NCBI GenBank assembly: GCA_965228435.1 | Contig: OZ245818.1 | Location: forward strand, 4,340,001-4,404,000 | Source: Hoeflea_A sp965228435 | GTDB taxonomy: Bacteria > Pseudomonadota > Alphaproteobacteria > Rhizobiales > Rhizobiaceae | DNA length: 64,000 nt | Direction: 5' to 3' | Part shown: positions 24,603 through 32,552 of the stretch, piece by piece | Layout of the letters: the number at the start of each line of letters is the position of its first letter | Numbering within the stretch: position 1 is the stretch's first letter | Notes under the pieces: model-generated | The model's input: only the letters and a program-made list of their open reading frames with translations | Databases searched by the model: none | What the model was told of the DNA's origin: nothing | Translations under genes and position numbers: made by a program

Positions 24603-25360
24603 GGCGCAGTCCTCCCGCGGACCAGATGGACAAAGTGGATGCCGGCTTTGCGGGCGGCGTCGCCATCGGTATCGGCATTGTCGCCCACGAATATCGCAGC
24701 CTCGGGGGCATGGCCGCTCGCCTGCAGGGCCCTGTCGAGCAGAAACGGATCGGGTTTGCCCAGGCATTGAGGGCGAACATTCGGCAGAAGCGCCTTCAAG
24801 GCCGCCAGCAATGTGCCGGTTTCCGGGACCGCCTGGCCGGCAAGTCCGGGATGGGTGATGTCGATGTTGCTGATCCAGAATTCGGCGCCGCCAGCGATAT
24901 GGGCGGCCAGTCGGCCAAGGCCATCGAGCGTCAGCCCCACGTCGCGGCAGAGCAGGGCGATATCGGGCCCGGTCGTCGCCAGTTCAAACCCCATGACTGT
25001 CGCTGCGGCCTGAAGAGCAGGGTTTGCGTAAAGGCCGAGCCGTGCGTCCGGCTGGGTCCTAGCCAGATGCAACAGGGTCTGTTCCCCAGCCAGCAGGATG
25101 CGTTCTGAGGGAACGACGAGCCCAAGGGCACTCAGATGGGCGCTCAAGGTTGCCGCTGTGTCGGAAGAGTTGTTGGAGACGATCCAGAGGCGATGGCCGC
25201 AGGCTTCGACGAATGCCGGGGCGTCGTCGAAAGCGCGCCCTTCGGATATCAGACAGCCGTCCAGATCGCACAGCACCAGTCGCGCATTGCCGCACAGATC
25301 CGGCGAAAGCGATCTCGCAGGCCTGGCTCGGGCATCAAGAACGACACTTTCAGCTGGCAA
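24599..25360 (-). CDS. HAD-superfamily IIA phosphatase (NagD-like)
   Basis: Cytoplasmic phosphatase, first gene of the ABC/phosphoesterase operon. HAD motifs: DLDGCLI (nucleophile and general acid Asp), VSNNSS, CLGKPDPF (Lys) and GDNADTDGDAA (Mg-binding Asp). No ATG precedes motif I. I chose the TTG at 25360 because GGAAAGG lies 9 nt upstream; a TTG at 25387 would extend it by nine residues. Together with the metallophosphoesterase it offers a two-step route: diester cleavage, then monoester dephosphorylation of the imported compound. Confidence 0.85.
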   Translation of the reverse strand: MPAESVVLDARARPARSLSPDLCGNARLVLCDLDGCLISEGRAFDDAPAFVEACGHRLWIVSNNSSDTAATLSAHLSALGLVVPSERILLAGEQTLLHLARTQPDARLGLYANPALQAAATVMGFELATTGPDIALLCRDVGLTLDGLGRLAAHIAGGAEFWISNIDITHPGLAGQAVPETGTLLAALKALLPNVRPQCLGKPDPFLLDRALQASGHAPEAAIFVGDNADTDGDAARKAGIHFVHLVRGRTAP

Positions 25361-25503
25361 CGGGCAATACCTTTCCTTTCGCGCCAACGGTGGGCTGGCG
25401 CGCTGCTGTTTCGCGGAACCTGCGACGGAGTGCGGGTTGTTCCGCCCCGTGTTTCGACGGTGACTGTGACACCGCTGTTACAAACAAAAGCTATGGTTTG
25501 ACT

Positions 25504-25520
25504 GGCTCAAAGATTGAGCC
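25504..25520. promoter_or_regulatory. inverted repeat, candidate LysR operator
   Basis: Perfect dyad GGCTCAA-AGA-TTGAGCC, 61 bp before the LysR start and about 143 bp before the divergent HAD gene. This is the usual place for a LysR autoregulatory and target site. Binding is inferred. Confidence 0.55.
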
Positions 25521-25581
25521 GGCTAGCCATCGGGTTGCTTGAACAAGTCTTCCCGGATCGGCTCTATCGGATCGCATCGGA

Positions 25582-26457
25582 ATGGACTTGACCTTCGCCC
25601 GCCTCGACGCCGTGCGTCATGTTGCCAATGCCGGCTCCTTTGCTGCCGCGGCGCGCGTGATCGGGATCAGTCAGCCGGCAGTTTCCCAGCATGTCCGGGA
25701 TCTTGAGAGCCGTTATGGCGTGCAACTGTTTGTGCGGGATCGCGGCAAGCTGATGCCGACACCGCTGTGTATCGAGCTGTGCGACATGGCCGAGCGTATC
25801 CTGGAGGAGAGGCTGGAGGCCGAGCGTCTTCTCAACCGCAGGACCTCGCTGGCAGATGGGGAAATTGTCATCGGATTGGGCAACGCCATGCCGGGAATGG
25901 CAGTTATTGCCGATTTCCATCGTGCTCATCCGGGAGTGACACTTCGTGTCGAAACCGGTTCACACGAAAAGATCACCCGGGCCGTGCTCAGCCATGAAGT
26001 TGATGTCGGCATTTTGCCGAACGTCCCTAAAGATCCGCGCTTTCGCCGCATCGGTCTGGCGCCCAACCAGGTTGTCGCCATTGCTCCGCTCAATCACCCG
26101 GCGGCGAGACAGGCTTCGATCACCGCCACGGAATTGCATGAAGAGGCTCTGATCTTCCGGTCACGCGGATCGTCCACGCAGCGAGTCGTTGACCGGTTGT
26201 TTGCCAGCTTGCCCGAACCACCGACACCATTTCTCACGCTAGATACCCGGGACGGTCTCTATGAGGCCGTCGTCAACGGCCTCGGTATCGGTTTCATCTG
26301 GAAGTTTGCGACCAGCCGCACCGACGGCGTACGTCGTCTTACCCTAGCCGATCTGTCCAAAACCTATGACGAGGTCGCCTTCGCGCTGGACGGATCAAGC
26401 AGCCGTGTCGTCGATGCCTTTTTTCGTGTCGTGACGTCGTGGCGCGGGCGGGTTTAG
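25582..26457 (+). CDS. LysR-family transcriptional regulator
   Basis: Probable regulator of the divergent ABC/phosphoesterase operon. The 291-residue protein has an N-terminal winged HTH (RVIGISQPAVSQHVRDLE) and a LysR substrate-binding domain (DGEIVIGLGNAMPG; EAVVNGLGIGFIW). The ATG has no strong Shine-Dalgarno. The divergent layout with a perfect dyad in the 221-bp gap supports local control. Confidence 0.92.
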   Translation: MDLTFARLDAVRHVANAGSFAAAARVIGISQPAVSQHVRDLESRYGVQLFVRDRGKLMPTPLCIELCDMAERILEERLEAERLLNRRTSLADGEIVIGLGNAMPGMAVIADFHRAHPGVTLRVETGSHEKITRAVLSHEVDVGILPNVPKDPRFRRIGLAPNQVVAIAPLNHPAARQASITATELHEEALIFRSRGSSTQRVVDRLFASLPEPPTPFLTLDTRDGLYEAVVNGLGIGFIWKFATSRTDGVRRLTLADLSKTYDEVAFALDGSSSRVVDAFFRVVTSWRGRV

Positions 26458-26521
26458 TGGTAGGAAAGCTGAAATTTCTGACCCGCCTCAAAGTGACCCG
26501 CGCTTTACGAACTCGCGCTGT

Positions 26522-27454
26522 CTACCGTGCCTTGCGTGCCAAAACTGTCGGGTAGATGCGGGCGCGATCCCAGATCACCTGTGTCTCAGTAAAACCTGCC
26601 TCGTTGAGCTGGGCATTCGTCGTCTCTGAGCTCCGGTAGCACTGGAAGGCGATGCCGATGACGTCGACGAACAGTGTCTGCTGCAGGCGCAGTGCTTCCG
26701 GGTCGATGGCCTGCATGTTCCACTCGCTGGACGGATCGATGTCCGGCGGCGGTGTCAGGAAGCTGGTGACCAGGAGGCCGCCCGGCTGCAGGGCAGTGTT
26801 GAAGTGGCGGTAGAGATTGGTGACCCGTCCGTCGTCTGGCTCATAGGTGTTGAGACCATTACTGGCGATCAGATCGAACTGGCTCTGTATTTGAAGATCC
26901 CAGGCATCGCGTTGGAGCAGAACAGTCGCTGCTGACAGGCCATACTCCTCGGCTAGCTGCCCCGCTCCGGCGAGGCTGTCTTTATCCAGATCGATGCCGG
27001 TGAGCCGGACGTCTGACCCATGCGAATAATCCCGAGCCAGGAGGTCCCGCATCAAGCCGCAGGGAATGGAGGCCAGGTTTTTTCCTGATTTTATGGCGCC
27101 CTGGATGGCATCCGCGAAATGTCGCGAGCGTTCCTGCGTCGCCAGAATCATCGGAAACGTATCGAGGAGCCGGCGTTCGAGCGGCGTCAGCAAGCGACCA
27201 TCCGGAGCCGTTCCGGTCCGTCTGCCGTTTTGCGGATGTTGCATGACGAAATCGGTCCAGAAGCCGTTCCAGCCTCTGTTTGACAAGAGAAAACGACCGA
27301 ACGGGAAGTCGGCAAGCTGGTTCAGCAGTTCGAGCTGCTCACCCACCGTGGCGTTTGCGGTATCGCCGCGGCTATCGATCCGCGCTTTGACGTCGGCGAT
27401 GATCTCGTCAAGCGAACGTGCTTCGGACCCGTGTGAGATGATGCGTCGAGCCAT
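26522..27454 (-). CDS. class I SAM-dependent methyltransferase, unassigned
   Basis: A 310-residue protein with a Rossmann methyltransferase core from about residue 125. It shows NLASIPCGLMRDLL in the motif I position (a loose match to the glycine-rich loop), the acidic LTGIDLDKDS after strand 2, DLIASNGLN in the motif IV position, and LQPGGLLVTSFLTP as the post-IV strand. The N-terminal 120 residues are helical. No neighbour points to a substrate. The family call is moderately sure; the reaction is unknown. Confidence 0.7.
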   Translation of the reverse strand: MARRIISHGSEARSLDEIIADVKARIDSRGDTANATVGEQLELLNQLADFPFGRFLLSNRGWNGFWTDFVMQHPQNGRRTGTAPDGRLLTPLERRLLDTFPMILATQERSRHFADAIQGAIKSGKNLASIPCGLMRDLLARDYSHGSDVRLTGIDLDKDSLAGAGQLAEEYGLSAATVLLQRDAWDLQIQSQFDLIASNGLNTYEPDDGRVTNLYRHFNTALQPGGLLVTSFLTPPPDIDPSSEWNMQAIDPEALRLQQTLFVDVIGIAFQCYRSSETTNAQLNEAGFTETQVIWDRARIYPTVLARKAR

Positions 27455-27558
27455 GGCTAAAGTGTTCCGCTGTCCGGCATAATGCTATCGCTACAGGCAT
27501 CGTGCCCGTTGACATCGAGCTGTTCAACCGTGTTGCGCCGTCAGGGAGGTAAAGCGCA

Positions 27559-28077
27559 TTGATCCAAACGGAACGTCTTTTGTTGAGTCCACCTAGACTT
27601 TCTGATGTGCCTGACCTGTTTTTGTTTCTGGGCGACCCGGAAGCCATGAAATACACCCACGTGGACACGTCGCTGCGGCAATGCCGTCGTCGCATAGCCG
27701 TGCACGAGCGGCGCCGAAGGCGTGATGGCATCGCACCCTGGACCACGCGATTGCAGGCTACGGGCGAGATCATCGGTTGGGGCGGGGTTTACGAGGATCC
27801 CTTCGACCCCGGTTGGGGACCGGAGATCGGTTTCTCGTTTCATCCCGATTACCATGGATGCGGATTGGGCAGCGAGTTGGCACAGGCTGCAATCGATTTT
27901 TCCGACCGGATCCGGAAGCTTCCCAAACTTGCGGCCTTTGCGCATGAGGCAAACACTGCCTCACGGCGTTTGCTTGAGAAGATCGGTTTTCGGGAGATCC
28001 GATATCTTCCCGAGATGGATCGGTTGTATTTCGAGCGGATGCGACCGGGGATTTCTCCGGACAAAAGCCTGTCCTAG
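27559..28077 (+). CDS. GNAT-family N-acetyltransferase (RimJ/RimL-like)
   Basis: Acetyl-CoA-dependent acyltransferase of 172 residues. It opens TERLLLSPPRLSDVPDLF, has the strand and pyrophosphate-binding region IGFSFHPDYHGCGLGSELAQAA and ends with the family pattern NTASRRLLEKIGF. It begins with TTG at 27559. It stands alone between a divergent methyltransferase gene and the convergent SRPBCC remnant. Substrate unknown. Confidence 0.88.
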   Translation: MIQTERLLLSPPRLSDVPDLFLFLGDPEAMKYTHVDTSLRQCRRRIAVHERRRRRDGIAPWTTRLQATGEIIGWGGVYEDPFDPGWGPEIGFSFHPDYHGCGLGSELAQAAIDFSDRIRKLPKLAAFAHEANTASRRLLEKIGFREIRYLPEMDRLYFERMRPGISPDKSLS

Positions 28078-28243
28078 GCGTTTTGGTTTGACCGAACTCT
28101 GTCGGCCAGTCCCTTCAGGTTGCCGTCGAGATTTTGCCCATCACCGTCTGACCCACGAGCCATCCCAGCGGGCCATATTCGACCCGGTAATCGAAGGTCC
28201 ATTGACGATCGACCGACCATCGGACGGCGCACTGCTCACTTGC
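28074..28243 (-). pseudogene. remnant of an SRPBCC-family protein gene
   Basis: The minus strand here encodes WTFDYRVEYGPLGWLVGQ followed by TVMGK, then after a frame change NLDGNLKGLADRVRSNQNA and a stop. Together this reads as the C-terminal part of an SRPBCC (polyketide-cyclase-like) protein. The two frames meet in a run of four A; five A would give one continuous frame, so a single-base deletion is the simplest explanation. The N-terminal part is missing and an in-frame TAG (the OsmC stop) lies upstream, with no start codon. Probable decayed gene. Confidence 0.65.
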
Positions 28244-28246
28244 GAG

Positions 28247-28645
28247 CTATTCGATCGCGACCGGAAAGCCACGGGCCAATGAATTGCTCACCATGGTAAT
28301 GGCCCTTGCCTTTTCGACAATCGCGGTTGGGTCGGAGCCGTCCGGTGTTGTACAGCTCACTTCCATGCGGGCGCTGGTGGCGATCAGCGGATCGCCTTCA
28401 AGGTTGATCGTCACGCTGACGGAAATGGTGTCCAAATCCGCGCCGAGATCATGGGCCACGTAGCGCAGGTCGTTGCAGAAGCAACCGCCTATGGCCAGGG
28501 CAAGCAGTTGCGCCCCGTTGAAACCAAGCCCCTGGCCGCCGGCCGTTCCGTCCGGCCTGTCGACGACGATGGTGTGAGCTCCGGCCCATCCCATGGCCGC
28601 CTCGGTGCCAGCCACGTTGCGCAATTCGACCGTCATCGAAACCAT
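28247..28645 (-). CDS. OsmC family protein
   Basis: A 132-residue OsmC/Ohr-type protein, a family including thiol-dependent peroxidases. It contains a cysteine-bearing helix (LLALAIGGCFCNDLRYVA) with an adjacent Cys pair, and a central strand (DTISVSVTINLEGDP). The classical second redox cysteine further downstream reads VSCTTPDG, so a redox pair is possible. It precedes the SRPBCC remnant on the same strand. Confidence 0.85.
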   Translation of the reverse strand: MVSMTVELRNVAGTEAAMGWAGAHTIVVDRPDGTAGGQGLGFNGAQLLALAIGGCFCNDLRYVAHDLGADLDTISVSVTINLEGDPLIATSARMEVSCTTPDGSDPTAIVEKARAITMVSNSLARGFPVAIE

Positions 28646-28760
28646 TGCCTAGCCTCCTTCCGGCAAGTTCGTATCCGAGTCTGCCTTGGCGAGTGACGGA
28701 ACGCAATGTTGCGCGCGCCAGTGCAATTGACTAGCGTCGCAGCCAACGAAGAGGTGTCCT

Positions 28761-29297
28761 ATGTCCCGCGTTTGCTGTTTGCTCGTTGCCGTCGTTTCTG
28801 GCCTCACGCTCTCGACCACATTCGCATCGTCAGCTCCGCCAGACCTGAAAACACCGGCGCCGGTGATCTATCTCGCCGACAATCTGGATGAAAAGGACCG
28901 GCTGGGTTTCTGCATCGACACGGTCGGTCGCGGCCTGTCGGATCGCCTGCACGCGCATTCCTGCAAGCCTCAGGGTGGAGATGTACAGTTCCGGTTCGAC
29001 AGTACCAGTGGCCAAATCCGCTCGGCCACCTTCGACAACAAATGTGCGGCACTGATGGAAGCGCCGGCCACAGGGGTGAAACTGGCTCTTGTCGATTGTG
29101 CGGATGGTGATGAGCAGCGCTTTACGTTTACCGCCGACAGCGGGGAGTTTCATCCGGAGGGCCGCAACGATTTGTGCCTTGCAGTTGGCCCGGCCAGCCG
29201 CACGGCAGGGCCTTTCATGGCGCGCGATCTGATGCTTTCGGACTGTGCATCAACCGATGCCGCATTGAAGCGATGGATCGTTGCGGACACCGATTGA
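28761..29297 (+). CDS. secreted protein with ricin-type beta-trefoil features
   Basis: A 178-residue exported protein with a signal peptide (LLVAVVSGLTLSTTFASSA). The mature part has trefoil-like repeats of the form FCIDT...LHAHSC, CAALM...LVDC and LCLAV...LSDC, each ending in a Gln/Arg-F or K-W segment. This resembles a ricin B lectin fold. The pairs of Cys suggest disulfides. Function unknown; carbohydrate binding is possible. A GST gene follows after 11 bp. Confidence 0.65.
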   Translation: MSRVCCLLVAVVSGLTLSTTFASSAPPDLKTPAPVIYLADNLDEKDRLGFCIDTVGRGLSDRLHAHSCKPQGGDVQFRFDSTSGQIRSATFDNKCAALMEAPATGVKLALVDCADGDEQRFTFTADSGEFHPEGRNDLCLAVGPASRTAGPFMARDLMLSDCASTDAALKRWIVADTD

Positions 29298-29308
29298 GGG
29301 AGAAAACC

Positions 29309-29920
29309 ATGCTGCTTTATGATGGCGGGCGTGCTGCCAATCCGCGACGGGTTCGGATCTTTCTGGCCGAGAAGGGCATCGAAGTGCCGCTTCGGGAGGT
29401 CGATATGGCGAGTTTCGAACACCGGTCCGACGAGGTGACGGCCTTGAATCCGTTTCAACGCCTGCCGGTGCTGGTGCTGGACGACGACACGGTCCTGTCT
29501 GAATCCATCGCGATCTGCCGCTATTTCGAGGAGCTCCATCCGGAGCCGCCGCTGATGGGCGTCGACGCGCTTGACGCTGCAGTTGTGGATATGTGGAACC
29601 GGCGCATGGAAATGCATCTGCTGGCCCATGTCATGAACGCATTTAGGCACTGCCATCCGGCCATGAAGGAATGGGAAGTTCCGCAGGTTCAGGAATTCGG
29701 AGAGGCGAGCGGCCCCAAGGCGTTGCAAACCATGAAATTCATGGACGCCGAACTGGCGGAACGCAGCTTCCTGGCGGGCGAACGCTATACGGTTGCCGAC
29801 ATCACGGCCCAGGTTGCCCTCGACATGCTGAAGCTCGCCCGGATCGAGCGGCCGACCGAGCTCACAAACCTGATGCGCTGGCACGATGCAATGTCATCAC
29901 GACCGAGCGCGGCGGCCTGA
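29309..29920 (+). CDS. glutathione S-transferase family protein
   Basis: A 203-residue GST-fold enzyme. The N-terminal thioredoxin-like domain includes RAANPRRVRIFLAEKGI and the glutathione-binding FQRLPVLVLDDDTVLSESIAI (cis-Pro and SES). The C-terminal helical domain includes YTVADITAQVALDM. The ATG at 29309 has GAGGGAGAA upstream; the frame is open further but overlaps the preceding gene. Substrate unknown. Confidence 0.92.
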   Translation: MLLYDGGRAANPRRVRIFLAEKGIEVPLREVDMASFEHRSDEVTALNPFQRLPVLVLDDDTVLSESIAICRYFEELHPEPPLMGVDALDAAVVDMWNRRMEMHLLAHVMNAFRHCHPAMKEWEVPQVQEFGEASGPKALQTMKFMDAELAERSFLAGERYTVADITAQVALDMLKLARIERPTELTNLMRWHDAMSSRPSAAA

Positions 29921-29982
29921 CCGCGATAGTGCTTGTGTGCTACCGCGTAGGAATCCCCCGCGAACTCTGAAATAATCGCCAC

Positions 29983-31860
29983 ATGGCGGGCGATGGCGGA
30001 ACAGCAGCGCAGGAGATGTCGGAAAACCGGCAATGGCTGCGCATGCGCGCTTGCGAACTGCTGTTCGATGTCGGCTACTTCCCTTTCCTCGCCCATATGG
30101 TTCTGGCTGGGCTTGTCGTCTGGGTGCTTTGGCCGGACAGCGACCATGCCACGCTGGTCGCGTGGTTCGCGGTGTTGGTCGCCGGGATCGCCGTTCAGAT
30201 GCTGTTTCTGCGATCGATGCGGCCGGGCGCAATGACGGTTGAAAAGTCCGACCGGATCCACCGTTTTTTTGACGGCTTCGGAGTCTTCGTCGGTGTCAGC
30301 TGGGCCGCGCTGATCGTTCTGGTCTTTCCGCAGGACAATTATTTCAATGCTGTCTTTCTGGCTTTTGCGGCCGGCGGCCTGGCGATGGGCGGCGTGGCGA
30401 CGCAGCACATGGTGCCGGTCGGCATCGTCATATCGATTGTCGTGGCCTTGGGCACGTTGGCGGTGCGCTATGCGGTGTCTGACATTCCAAATCCGTATGT
30501 GCATGCAATCGGTCTCGCACTTTATACCGCAGTTCTTGTCGACCTGACGCTACGGCTGAACAAATCGGCGCTGCGCGCCGCGCAGCTACAGTTCCAGCAG
30601 GAGAAACTGACTGAGGCGCTGTCGCGTCAGGCTGATGAATTGTCCGAGGCGCGGCGTCACGAAGAGGAGGCGCGGCGCGAAGCCGAGGTCGCCAATGACG
30701 CTAAGTCGCGCTTTCTGGCGCAGGCCAGCCACGATCTGCGCCAACCGCTCCATGCCATCAGCCTGTTTGTTGAAGCCTTGCCGAAGACTAGGAACACGAT
30801 GGAGCGTGAAGACATCATGGGGCGGGTGCGCCAGTCACTCGACGTGTTGACCAGGCTGTTCGATTCGCTTCTGGACGTAACCCTTCTCGACACGGGCGGC
30901 ATCGAAGTTCGAGAAACGGCTTTCCGCCCCGGCGATCTGATCGAGGAGGTCACACATGATTTTGCGCTGATCGCCGAAGCCTGCAATGTGGAATTGCGAA
31001 CAGTCCCGTCGAGCGCCGCGATCCGCGGTGATCCGGTTTTGCTTCGGCGGCTGCTGCAGAACCTGATTTCCAACGCCATCCGCTACTCGGAAGGTGGCAG
31101 CGTTCTGATCGGTTGTCGTCGCAGGCAGGGCCGCCTTGCGATCCAGGTGAGTGACACCGGTGCCGGCATCGCCCAGGAGGACCAGGCGCGCATTTTCTCC
31201 GAGTTTGAACGGCTGGACAGCGCGCGGATTGGTGAGAAGGCGACCCCGGGACTCGGGCTTGGACTGGCCATCGTTCAACGTATCGCCCGCGAATTGGAGT
31301 TGTCGGTCGACGTGACCTCGCGCCAGGGCAGGGGATCCACCTTCACGATCTCCGGTTTTGATAGGGTGAACCCGGCCGAGGTCGTCACAGTCAAACAGCC
31401 ATCCACGGAGGATCGCATTGCCGAAGGGGCCAACGTCTTCGTGCTTGACGATGACCCGGAAACGTTGGCCGCGACACGGTTGCTGTTGGAAAAGTGGGGC
31501 TATCGCGCCGACGGCTCGCAGAATTGGCAGGACTTGATGAGGGCGCGGCCCGATGTTGTGGTTTGCGATTTCGAAATCAGCCCCGAGAAGACTGGTTTCG
31601 ACGTGCTGGCCGACTACGCCGCGGTGTCCGGAAACGAAGTATCAGCCATCATGGTTTCGGGCCACGGTTCAGACGATTTGCGAGAGGCGGCAAAAAGGCG
31701 TGATCTGCCGCTGTTGATGAAGCCAGTTCGTCCTGTCCAGTTGCGCTCAGCGTTGCTCAACGTTTTGTCTGGACGTCAGACAAAACCGCGGGAGGCGGCG
31801 AACGAAGCGACCGCTGACCGGCTCGGCAGATCCAGCGCACGCAGCACCGCCGATACGTGA
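29983..31860 (+). CDS. hybrid sensor histidine kinase with receiver domain
   Basis: Membrane sensor kinase of 625 residues. Five or six hydrophobic helices lie at about residues 35-195, then a coiled coil, a HisKA domain with phospho-acceptor His near residue 250 (ASHDLRQPLHAI), and a HATPase domain (NLISNAIRYS; GLGLAIVQRIA). A C-terminal receiver domain begins near residue 480, with the phospho-acceptor Asp near 529 (VVVCDFEIS). No periplasmic sensor domain is evident, so the transmembrane part probably senses the signal. Its 3' end overlaps the convergent response-regulator gene by 85 bp, the likely partner. Confidence 0.92.
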   Translation: MAGDGGTAAQEMSENRQWLRMRACELLFDVGYFPFLAHMVLAGLVVWVLWPDSDHATLVAWFAVLVAGIAVQMLFLRSMRPGAMTVEKSDRIHRFFDGFGVFVGVSWAALIVLVFPQDNYFNAVFLAFAAGGLAMGGVATQHMVPVGIVISIVVALGTLAVRYAVSDIPNPYVHAIGLALYTAVLVDLTLRLNKSALRAAQLQFQQEKLTEALSRQADELSEARRHEEEARREAEVANDAKSRFLAQASHDLRQPLHAISLFVEALPKTRNTMEREDIMGRVRQSLDVLTRLFDSLLDVTLLDTGGIEVRETAFRPGDLIEEVTHDFALIAEACNVELRTVPSSAAIRGDPVLLRRLLQNLISNAIRYSEGGSVLIGCRRRQGRLAIQVSDTGAGIAQEDQARIFSEFERLDSARIGEKATPGLGLGLAIVQRIARELELSVDVTSRQGRGSTFTISGFDRVNPAEVVTVKQPSTEDRIAEGANVFVLDDDPETLAATRLLLEKWGYRADGSQNWQDLMRARPDVVVCDFEISPEKTGFDVLADYAAVSGNEVSAIMVSGHGSDDLREAAKRRDLPLLMKPVRPVQLRSALLNVLSGRQTKPREAANEATADRLGRSSARSTADT

Positions 31861-32381
31861 ACCCTCACCGTATAGGGCGAGATCTCCAGTTCACGAGCTA
31901 TTTCCTTATTGGTCATGCCGCGGCCGATGTGCTTCAGAACCTGACACTGACGCTCGGTCAGCGCTGACAAACGGGCGTCGCGCGGCGGCACCGAACCGGC
32001 GCGCAGCTCGACCGTCTCACCCTCCATCACCGCCTCCAGGGCCGCGGCAATGTCATCGGGACGAGCCGTCTTGGAGATGAAGCCGTTGGCGCCGTGGGCC
32101 ATGACGTGGTCGATCAGCGGCGAGTCGTGCAACATGGAAATGGCGACGATGGGCGTCAGAGGCAGGCTTTTGCGCAGCGCCGGAAACTCCGAGCGGGCGT
32201 CGAAACCCGGAAACAGCAGGTCAAGCAGAATCAGGTCGAAACCGTCATCCTTTGCCAAAACGTCCATCATGCCGGTGCTGTCGCCGACCTCGACGATTTT
32301 GGAGTCGGCGAACAGGTTGCGCAGCATCACTGCCGTTCCGCTACGGAAAACCGGGTGATCGTCGACCAGCAGTATTCTCAT
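31776..32381 (-). CDS. LuxR/NarL-type response regulator
   Basis: Two-component DNA-binding regulator of about 201 residues. The receiver domain (RILLVDDHPVF; phospho-Asp in LILLDLLFPG; Lys in FISKTA) is joined to a LuxR HTH (ALTERQCQVLKHIGRGMTNK; SPYTVRVHVSAVLRAL). The ATG at 32381 is preferred over one four codons upstream. The gene runs convergently into the hybrid kinase gene and their ends overlap, so the two probably form a pair. Confidence 0.92.
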   Translation of the reverse strand: MRILLVDDHPVFRSGTAVMLRNLFADSKIVEVGDSTGMMDVLAKDDGFDLILLDLLFPGFDARSEFPALRKSLPLTPIVAISMLHDSPLIDHVMAHGANGFISKTARPDDIAAALEAVMEGETVELRAGSVPPRDARLSALTERQCQVLKHIGRGMTNKEIARELEISPYTVRVHVSAVLRALDLPSRSAVASFAASRGFV

Positions 32382-32552
32382 GGCTCGCCCCAATACCCGA
32401 CGCGCGCCCCATCGGGGATGGACCGCACCTCAGCACAAACGCCATGGACGGATCAACTAGTGCATGTGTACGAGTTGAGAGCGAAACAACCGATCTGTAG
32501 CTTTTCGGCGGACGGAACAGGGTCGCCGACGATTCGGTCAAGGGGGATATCG

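Noticed and set aside
32094..32552. Upstream extension of the vWA protein frame
   Set aside because: It overlaps the divergent response-regulator gene; the ATG at 32553 has a Shine-Dalgarno and starts a clear signal peptide.
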